Assembly (NCBI GenBank): GCA_020809705.1
Contig: CP085829.1
Coordinates: 5,704,001 to 5,768,000, forward strand
DNA from: Calonectria ilicicola
Taxonomy: Eukaryota; Ascomycota; Sordariomycetes; Hypocreales; Nectriaceae
Length of the DNA stretch: 64,000 nt
Direction of reading: 5' to 3'
This document shows, in pieces, positions 10,974 through 21,200 of this stretch. How positions within the stretch are numbered: the stretch's first letter is position 1; every line of letters begins with the position of its first letter. The translations under genes and the position numbers were made by a program. Below the pieces are notes generated by a model. The model searched no databases and was not told the origin of the DNA. It saw only the letters and a program-made list of their open reading frames with translations.

Positions 10974-11625
10974 CACATTAGTTTCGGGGACTCGGTGCAC
11001 TGATGGATTTCTATGATTTCACTGTGTTGTGGTACTCGGCCTCGTGCGAAATATCTTCTGGCTGTCGGATGGTATTGAGAGCAGGGCGTATTGGCTCAAT
11101 TTAGCCGCTTTTCAGAATAGCTTAATCCATATTATTTCTGGAGAACGCCTCACATATCCTTTGTAAAAATAAGACGACTAATAATGAAGAGAACCTACAC
11201 AAAAGAATGTGTATTTTTACGCTTAGAAAAGGCGGCAAGCCACACAAGATACCTTGGTTATAGGTGTTCAGCAGGGATAGCGACACACCTGATAACTCGC
11301 CAAGCCTGCACTGTCTGCTATTTATGACAAGTTTTAGTCCCAGTATATTGGAGAAAAAAAATGGTCTCGTTCTCCTACCAAGTGTTAATGCCTCAGGCGA
11401 GTTGCCACTCCGTTGGTTAAGCTCGTCAAAGAAAAGGGTACAGTCGACCTATTCTTATGCACTTAACAGAAAGAACTATCGTGATCCGATTGTTAATGTT
11501 GATTAATTAGCTCACGTCAAAATTTAGAATGTGAAGCACACCAGGGTAGGTACTATTTGCAGTTTGGGGTTCAAAATTCACATTATCATCTCTAAAATAC
11601 ACATCTCGAATTCAACTATAAATCA
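10974..11625. other. Intergenic region, no gene recognised
   Basis: Lies between the small plus-strand gene and the 3' end of the giant minus-strand gene. The frame at 11264-11506 has no recognisable content. Confidence 0.4.
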
Positions 11626-11725
11626 ATTCATCATACTATCATACTATCCTCCTGTCGTACTTTCATACCATCTTACTATCGTACTATCATAATATCATAC
11701 GTAAATTCATCATAATATCATCAAT
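11626..11725. repeat. Degenerate CATACTAT-type minisatellite
   Basis: About 100 nt built from imperfect copies of an 8-11 nt unit of the form (A)TCATACTATC, drifting to TCATAATATCATC at the right end. It begins about 14 nt beyond the stop codon of the giant gene, so it probably lies in its 3' UTR. Confidence 0.65.
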
Positions 11726-11738
11726 GAGCACTGTCGCT

Positions 11739-14700
11739 CTAAACCTTCTGACACTTATCCACCTTAAACTCCATACCTATTGGGCATCGGCAAGCATGAC
11801 TAATGATACCCCAGAGCATACCAGTCTTGTTGCAGTTGCAGTTCGTTCCCTTGGCATCGAGCGTAGCATCTGTACCGCAGTCACAGGCCTTTGTTGCACT
11901 GTTGTAGACCAAGTTGGTGTTCTTGCAGAGGCAGCTCTTGGAGCTTTGGTCGAAAGCAGCTTGAGTGCCGCAGTCGGTGACACAGCTCGTCCCGCTCAGC
12001 ACCTTTCCGCTGGGGCATGCGCATTTCAACGTCTTGCTATCGAAGGATAGATTTGTGTTCTTGCACACGCAAGCTTTGGTGCTAGTGTCCCAAGTAGCAT
12101 CGGAACCGCACGCCGACACGCAGCCATTGCTGCTCAATGTCTGTCCTGTCGGGCATTGGCAAGAGTATTTGCCTGTGCTGTCGGGAGTCCAAGTTGTACC
12201 GGAGACGCTGCACTTACAGACATCGCCCACCAGACTTGCGCCGGTTCCGCAGCTGCAAGTCTTGTCCGCTTGGCGGAAAGTAGCACCGGGGGCTTTGCAC
12301 TGGCAGTCGCCGTCCTTCGCAATGGCATCGCTTCCGCAACCGAATTTACTAACGCAAACGCCGTTTTGGATTGTCTGGCCAGATGGACAAACGCAAGACC
12401 ACAGATTATCGGAATTCTTGGACCAGGTTGCGCCCTTGGCACCAGTACATTGGCATGCTGTTCCATCCGAGGTTAGAGACGCGCCAGTGCCGCAACTGCA
12501 ACTCTTGTCGGACAAGTTGAATGTTGCTCCAGGTGCCTTGCACACACATGTGAGGCCGTCTTTTCCTAGAGAAGCATTGGTACCGCAGCTGACTGGACGC
12601 GTGCAGGTACCGCTCATGGCTGTCTGACCGGCTGGACAGGCACATGTGTATGTCCCAGTGCTGTCCTTGCCCCAGATAGCACCTCTGACGAGGCATTGGC
12701 AAGACTTGCTATCGGAACTGAGTGTTGCGCCATCTCTACAGATGCATGTTCCGTCTGAGACCCATCTTGCACCAGGAGCTGTGCATATACAGTTACCGCT
12801 TTTATCCGGGGACGCACTTTGACCACAGTCAACAACGCAGGCGCCATTCTTGATGATTTTTCCTGATGGACAAGCGCATGAGTATTTGCCTGAACTGCTA
12901 TCCTTGGTCCAAGAAGCACCAGAAACGGGACAAGTGCAGGATTTGCCATCGGTGCTAAGCGAGGAGCTATCTCCACAAGAACACGTCTTATCTTTGTTAA
13001 AGGTTGCGCCTGGAGCTGCGCAGACACAGTTGCCATTCTTATCCTGGGACGCGTTTTTACCGCAGTCAACAGCACAAGCACCATTCTTGATGGTTTGTCC
13101 TGATGGACAAGCGCATGAGTATTTTCCAGAGCTGCTATCCTTGGTCCAAGATGCGCCAGTAACCGAACATGTGCAGGATTTGCCGTCAGAGGTCAGCGAC
13201 GCGCCGTCTCCGCAAGAACACGTCTTGTCTTTGTTAAAGGTGGCGCCGGGAGCTGTACAAACACAGTTCCCACTATTATCTTGAGCCGCATTCTTACCAC
13301 AGTCAACTACAGCAGTGCAGGCCCCGTTCCTGATTGCTTGTCCTGATGGGCAGGAGCATGAGTAGTTGCCAGAGCTGTCCTCGGCCCAAGTCGCACCCGT
13401 GGTGGAACACTGGCAAGACTTGCCGTCAGTGCTGAGCGAGGCAGTGCTGCCGCAGCTACACGACTTATTGATGAGGAATGTCGCGCCGGGAGCTGTACAA
13501 ACACAGGCGCCATTGGTGCCAGGGGAAGCATTGAGGCCACATCTTGGTTCTGCGCAACCATTGCCATTCAAAAGAATCATACCAGGTGGGCAGAGACATG
13601 AGTATTTTCCAGAGCTATCCTTCGCCCAAGTGGTACCTTTAACTTTGCAACGACATAACTGTATATTGGATTGAAGTACAGCATCGTTGCCACAACCGCA
13701 AGTGTTATCTGTATTGAAGGTAGCTCCAGGAGCCTTGCACACGCACGAATCGCCTTGCTTTGTGGCATCTGCGCCACAGTCAATCGCCGTGCAAGCACCG
13801 TTCTTGACTGTCTGGCCAGAGGGGCAGACACATGAGTACTTGCCAGAGCTATCTTTGGTCCAGGTAGCACCAGTAACAGAACACGTACAGGATTTGCCAT
13901 CAGTGGAGAGAGCCGAGTCGCTGCCGCAACTGCAAGTTTTGTCTTTGGTAAAAGTAGCACCAGGGGCCTTGCAAGCACATGTGTTGGTGCCACTATCGAG
14001 ATTTGCGGCGGTTCCGCAGTCAACTATACCCGTGCAACGGCCGCTCTTGGTCGTTTGGCCTGGTGGGCAAGCGCAAGAATACTTGCCAGTGGCCTCCTTT
14101 GCCCAGACGGACAGGGATGGGACAGTGCACTGACATGTTTTGCCGTCTGAGGTGAGCGATGCGCCTGTACCGCAGCTGCATGACTTGTTGTTGCTGTTGA
14201 ATGTAGCTCCTGGGGCATTGCACACACATTTGCCCGTTCCATCGTCAGCAGCATTCTTGCCGCAGTCAGTCAAGGGTACGCAAGCACCGCTACTGAGCCG
14301 TTGGCCGGATGGGCAGCTGCACGAGTATGTATTGTCCTTGCCAGCGGTCCACTTTGAACCTGTGGGACTGCTGCAGGTACATTGAGAGCCATCGCTGCTG
14401 AGTGAAGCGCCAGTACCGCAACCGCAACTCTTGTTGTCGTTGTTGAATGTTGCTCCTGGGGCCTTGCAAACACATTTGCCAGTTCCATCGTCGGCAGCAT
14501 TCTTGCCGCAAGCCAGTGGAATTACGCAGGCATCTCCCTGGAGTGGCCTATTGGATGGGCAGCTGCAAGAGTACTTGTTGTCCTTATCGGCGGTCCAGAC
14601 AGAGCTTTTAGGAGTAATACACACGCAAACCAGGTCATCAGGAGTCAGTGAGGCGCCAGAACAGCTGCAACTCTTGTTATTGCTGTTAAATGTCGCGCCG

Positions 14701-15245
14701 GTGGCTTTGCACCTGCAGATGCCGCTGCCATCATCCGTAGCATCGGCGCCGCAATCCAATGGCGTTATGCAAATGCCCTTGTAAAGAACCTGATCTGATG
14801 AGCAGACACACGAGTAAGCGTTGTTCTTGCCCGCAGTCCACTTGGAGTTTGTGGGAGTATTGCACTGGCATGAGTTACCATCCTTGCTCAGTGAAGCAGT
14901 AGAACCACAGTTGCAACTTTTGTCATTCTGGAAGGTTGCACCAGGAGCGTTACATCTGCAGACGCCATTGACATCGACCTTGGCATTGGTGCCGCAGTCA
15001 GGATCACCCGTGCAAACACCATTGCGATTTGTTTTCCCAGGGGTGCAGCTACACGAGTAGACGCCGTTCTTATCCGCGAGCCACTCTGCACCGGTGGGGG
15101 CCGAGCAAGAGCACACATTTTTATCTTTGTTCCATGTTGCGCCGGGACAACTGCAGGTTTTGTCATCGTTGAAGGTTGCACCGGGAGCAATGCATTTACA
15201 AGCCTTGAGAGTGGAATCAAAGGCTGCGTTATTGCCGCAGTCCGT
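11739..15245 (-). repeat. C-terminal array of 15 APGATF modules (inside the giant CDS)
   Basis: Fifteen tandem modules, most about 70-76 residues (about 210-230 nt). Each has CG-x(2)-A at its start, APGATF in the first third, a CSCG centre, a C-x-C hinge, and a C-x-CP-x-GQ end. Modules 9 to 11 (DNA about 12770-13310) are nearly identical over long stretches, which indicates recent duplication or conversion. The last two lack the APGATF segment and instead have KNTN. Confidence 0.8.
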
Positions 15246-18200
15246 AACACAAGCTGTGCCTTGGCCGTTGGGAACTTGGTTTGTTGGGCAGGCGGAACAA
15301 CCTCTTCCATCCTGGCTCGGAACCTGTCCTGCTTTGCAAGCCTCACAAGATGATCCATCAGCTTTGGGTACCGTGCCTGATGGGCATGCGGTACATTTGG
15401 TCCCATCCCCAAAGTTACCTGAGGGACAGGCTTCGCAAGCAGTTCCGGCTGCGTTTCGGATCTTTCCAGAAGGGCAGGCTCCGCAAGATAGTCCATCAGG
15501 CTTGGGGACTGAGTTTCCAGGACAGCCAGAACAAGAGGTCTTCTGATCGTTGGGAATTTTGCCGGCATCGCAAGGGACGCATGCACTTCCATCACTGATC
15601 TTTCCCAATGGGCAGCTGTCACAGCCGCTCTGGTCGCCCTTGGGTTCCTGTCCGGGCTCGCAGCCAGCGCAAGCAGCAATTCCGTTGCTGACTTGGCCAG
15701 CCTGGCACTTGTTGCAGCCACTCTTTTGAAGGTTGACGACCGAGCCGGCCGGACAGGGAGCGCAGGGGCTAGTCCCGTCGCTCCATTTGTTGTCTGGACA
15801 ATTTTCGCAAGCCGTCTTCAGAGTATTAGCCGCCTGGCCCGCTGGACAGGAGCTGCAAGCTCCAGATCCATCGCTGGTTTTGCCGTCAGGACAAGCATCG
15901 CAACCATTCTTGTCTTTGTTGACCACCGAACCAGCTGGGCAACGAGCACAAGTCTTGACCCCGTCGCTATACTCATTGTCCGCACAAGTATTACAGCCAC
16001 TCTTGTCCTGTTTGATGGCCGATCCAGCTGGGCAAGAATCGCAAGCCTTCTTTCCGTCGCTGAATTTACCAGTCTCACACTCAACACAGGCATTCTTTTG
16101 CGCGTTGGCTGCCTGGCCTGGAGAGCAGGTGATGCAGCTTCCAGCCCCGGTGCTTACTTGGCCAGCATCACAAGGGTCACATCCACTTCGGTCTTGCTTG
16201 GGAATCTGACCTGGTAAACAAGAAGAACAAGATGTTCCCTGGCTGATTAGACCATCCGAGCAGGCAACACAAGCGCCGTTTTCAGCATTGGGTGCCTCTC
16301 CTGCATTGCAAGGAGTACAAGCACTTTTGCCGTCACTGACAGTTCCTTGCGTGCAGGGCTCGCAGCCGCCCTTATCGGAAGTGGGTGCATGGCCAAGATC
16401 ACAAGCCTTACACTCTGCCGTTCCATCGCTCATCGTTCCGTCTGGGCAATGATCACAGCCACTCAGATCTTTCTTAGGCGTCTGTCCCTTGGGACAGTGG
16501 TCGCAGGCGCTTATACCGTTGCTGACCTGGCCAACCGGGCAGTCCGTACAGCCACTGCTGTCGCCCTTGGGCTGTTTTCCAACACTACATTGGGCACAGC
16601 TAGATCCATCACTGACCTCTCCCGCAGAGCAAGGATCGCAACCGCTCTTGTTAGCCTTGGGCTGCTCATTGGCCTTGCAAGTAGTGCAAGTAACGCCATC
16701 ACTGACTTCTCCAGCATTGCAGGGCTCACAGCCGCTCTGGTTGTTGTTGGGCTTTTGGCCAAACGGACATGAGCCACATGCGGCGTTTCCATTGCTGATT
16801 GTACCTAGGCCACAGGGAACGCAAGCATTTTTCGCCTCATTGGCCGCTGTACCTCCCAGGCATTGAGTGCAGGCACCTTTTCCATCACTGATCTGACCAG
16901 TTGGGCAATCAGAGCACCCGCTGTTGTCATTCTTGGGCGTCTGGCCAGCCAAACAAGACTGGCAATCACCTCTACCGTCGCTAACCTGTCCGGGCGCGCA
17001 AGTGTCACAACCGCTGTTATCACTCCTAGGTGTTTCTCCAGCTTTGCAGGGGGCACAAGGCTTGGTGCCATCACTGACAAGGCTTCCTGTGCAGCTCACG
17101 CACTGGCTGTTGTCACCGTTTGCTGCTGAGCCAGGGTTACAAGGAGTACAGTCTCCAGTTCCATTGCTTACCTCGCCAGATGGGCAAGTATCACAGCCAC
17201 TGTTGTCTTGCTTGGGCACCTGGCCGACTGTACAAGACTTGCAGGCTTCCTTTCCGTTGCTCACTTGACCAGGTTGGCAAGTATTACAGCCGCTATGGTC
17301 GTCTTTGGGGGTCTGGCCGGCCGAGCAGGAAGTGCATGCTCCCCCTTGGCTAATCATCCCGACAGGGCAATCCTCGCAACCGCTCTGGTCATGGTTGGGA
17401 GTTTTCCCAACACCACAAGGACTGCAAGCATTCTTTCCATCGCTAAATGTGCCAGTAGGGCACGCGTCGCAGCCACTCTTTTCACCATTAGGGGCATGGC
17501 CTGCTTGGCAGGTACCACACTCGGTCGATCCAATGGGTGCAAATTCGCCATTTTCACAGGGAGTGCACTCGGCTGCGCCTGCTTGCGAGAACTTGCCCAC
17601 CGGGCAGAGGGTGCACTTAGAAGATCCATCGCTATACGATCCTGCACCACAGGCTTCACATGTATCTTGGAGTTGGTTGGCTGCCTTACCGCCATCGCAT
17701 GCCGAGCAAGTAGCAACGCCGCCAGCTGAGATTTTGCCTGATGGGCAAGGATCGCAACCGCTGCCGTCTGCCTTGGGCACCTTTCCGGCAGGACATGGCG
17801 CGCAAGGTGTTTTTCCATCGCTGAACTGGCCTGCGGGGCACGCATCGCAAGCATTCTTGTCACCATTGACTTGGTGGCCCACGTCGCAAGAACTACAAGA
17901 AGTTGCGCCGGCGAGCGAAAACTCACCCGTGTTGCAATCGGCGCAAGCACTTGCACCTGCAGCAGAGAATTTGCCAGCGTCACAGGGCGTGCAGTCAGAT
18001 TGACCATCGCTGTAGTGTCCCGCAGTACATTCATCACAGCCGCTTTGGTTGGACTTCACCATATGCCCAGCAGGGCACGCGTCACAGGCTGTTACTCCAT
18101 CGCTCCACTTACCAGCTGGGCAGGTCGTGCAGTCACTATTGCCTTGATTGGCCTCCATTCCTGGGCTGCAAGCAGCGCAAGGGGAATGTCCATCGCTGAC

Positions 18201-21200
18201 CTTGCCACCAGCACAGGTCGTGCAGCCGCTCTGGTCATCCTTGGCGGCGGAGCCCGCAGGACAAAAGTCGCACGCAGCCTTGCCGTCGCTGAATTTACCC
18301 GCGGAGCACTTAATACAGGCGCTGCTACTGTCGTTTGGTGCCCATCCCGGCTCGCACGCTGTGCAGTCACCACCGGTCGAAACCTCGCCAGCTCCACAAG
18401 CGATGCAGGCGCTCTTGTCACTGTTTGGAGTATGGCCTGTGGTACAGGCAGTGCAACTAGAATCTCCTCGGGCAGAGACATGACCTGCTGGGCAGGCTTC
18501 GCAAGTGCTCTTATCATCACTGGGTGTTTTTCCGACGTCGCAAGTGGTGCAGGCATCTGAGCCAGGGATCGCAACTTGTCCTGCATCGCAATCAGTGCAG
18601 CTGGTTGCGCCACTAGAAGAAAACTTGCCCGCTCCACAGGGAGCGCAGGCGTCCTGCCCACTGCTAAACTCACCCGCCTTGCAGTCCTCACAGCCGCTCT
18701 GATCTTGGTTCTGCTGCTTTCCTGCTGCGCAGCTGTCACAGGGAGTCTTTCCATCGCTGAACTGGTGAGAGTCGCAGGGAGCACAACTGCCCTGGCCATC
18801 CACGGCTGCGTGGCCGACATCGCATGGCTTACATGCTCCGGTTCCATCACTCACTAGACCATCACCACAGGGATCGCAACCACTCTGGTCACTGTTTGCT
18901 TGGTGTCCTGCTGGACAGGAAGCACAGGGACTGATTCCATTGCTGATTTTACCTGCATCGCAAGCGTTGCAGCCGCTCTTGTCCTGGTTTGGTTCATGGC
19001 CCACATCGCAAGCCGCGCAAGCCTTGGTTCCATCACTAACCTGTCCAGATTGGCAGTCATCGCAACCGCTTCCATCGGCTTTGGGCTGCTGGTCCGTTTT
19101 ACAGGCGACGCAAGCACCCTTGCCGTCACTGACCTTTCCTCCAGTGCAGGCCTCGCAGCCACTCTTGTCATCCTTGGGCTGATATCCAATCGAGCAAGAA
19201 GCGCAAGGAGAAGTCCCGTCACTGGCCGTACCTAACGGACAAGCATCACAGCCAGTTCCGTCATCCTTTGCTTCTTGGCCAGGACTGCATGCATCGCAGG
19301 CCTGCTTTCCGTCACTCCACTTGCCTTTTGGACAGGCAGAACACTCACTTTTGTCTGCATTGGGCTCTTGTCCGGCTGAACAAGTCTTGCAGCTGGTCGA
19401 GCCGATGGCTGCAACTTGGCCGGCATCACATGCATCGCAACCGTCCTTGGTGCCATTTGGTATCTTACCTGCCGGGCATGCAGTACATTCTTTTGCGCTG
19501 GAGGAAGAAATTTGACCATCCGCGCAAGGAGCGCATGGTTTTGTTCCATCACTAAACTGGCCCGCCACACAAGCATAGCAGTCGGTATGGTCACCACTGG
19601 CTTCATGACCTTCAGGACAGAAACTGCACTCCGTTTGGCCTTCAGTCGAGATCTTATTCTCTGGACAATCAGAGCAAGCATCAAGCCCCCCTGGTGAATA
19701 AGCGCCTGACCCACAAGAACTACAAATATCCCTATCGCCATTGGGAGCGTGGCCTGGCGCACAAGTAGTACAGCTAGTGGCCCCCTTGGCTGCAACTTGA
19801 CCTGTATCGCATGTGTCGCAAGCGCTCTTATCACCATTCGATATCGAGCCTGTTGCGCAGGAACTGCACTCCGATGAACCTTCATCTGAGTATTCACCGT
19901 CCGAGCATGAAGTGCAGGGGTCGCCACCACCCCCAGAGAACTTTCCGGCGGGACATTTCGTGCATCCACTCTTATCAGACTTGGGTTCGTAGCCTGCGTC
20001 ACAGATTATACACTGGGTTGCGCCAATGGCTGCTACTGAACCTCCCTGGCAATCTTGACAAATACTGTTGCCTTCGGTGGGAACTTTTCCTACACCGCAA
20101 GGAGTGCATGTGGCGCTGCCGCTGAGAGCTACTTTTCCTGCGCCGCAGTCATCGCAATCGCTCTGGTCTTCGTTGGGGATAGATCCAGCTGAGCAAGGGG
20201 AACATGCTGCTTTGCCCCCAACTGAATAACTTCCTGCTGGACAACCAGCACATGCACTCTTTTGGTTATTAGGTGCTTGTCCTGGCCCACATGAAGTGCA
20301 GCTAGCAGCTCCGCCTGCTGCAACACTGCCTGCTGGGCAGGTATCACAGCTGTTCTTATCGTTATTCGGGACCGATCCCGCGGAACATGCTGTGCAAGAG
20401 TCCACGCCGCCAGTTGAGAAGTAACCAACCCCGCAAGCTTGGCAAGCAGTTTTCTGACTGTTGGGCTCTTGGCCCGCTGTGCAAGCCGTGCAGCTAGCAT
20501 CATTGGGGGCTGCAACCTTGCCTACACCGCAGGACTGACAAGCAGTCTGGCTGGTATTGGGGATTTGGCCAGCTTGACAGCTGCCGCAAGAAGTTGATCC
20601 AGGGCCTGAATACTTGCCGGCCGAGCAAGGAGTACATGTATCGGCGCCGCCAGCAGAGAAACTGCCGCCTGGACAAGACGTACAGTCGCTCTTGTTGCTG
20701 TTGGGCGCTTTTCCAGCTGAGCAGGTAGTGCACCCAGCTGCGCCACTCGCTGCAACTTGGCCTGTACCGCAAGCTTGACAGCCGCTTTTACTGTCGTTGG
20801 ATATGTATCCAGCCGGGCAGGCAGTGCAACTACCTGCGCTAGATGATGAATACTGACCTGCTGAGCAAGGAGTGCAGACAGAGGCTCCTCCAGATGAGAA
20901 GCTGCCCGCCGGACAAGCAGCACAAGAAGCAGCAGCGGAGCCAGAAGCAAAGGTTCCAGTAGCACAGCTGGAGCAAGTGGCGAGGCCACCAGGCGAGAAA
21001 GTTCCAGGGGTGCAAGGGGTGCAATCGCCCTTGTTGCTTGTGGGTGCGGATCCCGCTGGGCAAGCTGCACATGCAGCGCCACCACCGCTAAATTGGCCTG
21101 CAGGACACGCGCTACAGCCGCTCTTGTTAACCAGAGGCTGTGAACCTACAGGGCAAGTTGCACAAGAGCTGCCGGTTCCATCACTATACTTGCCAGCCGG

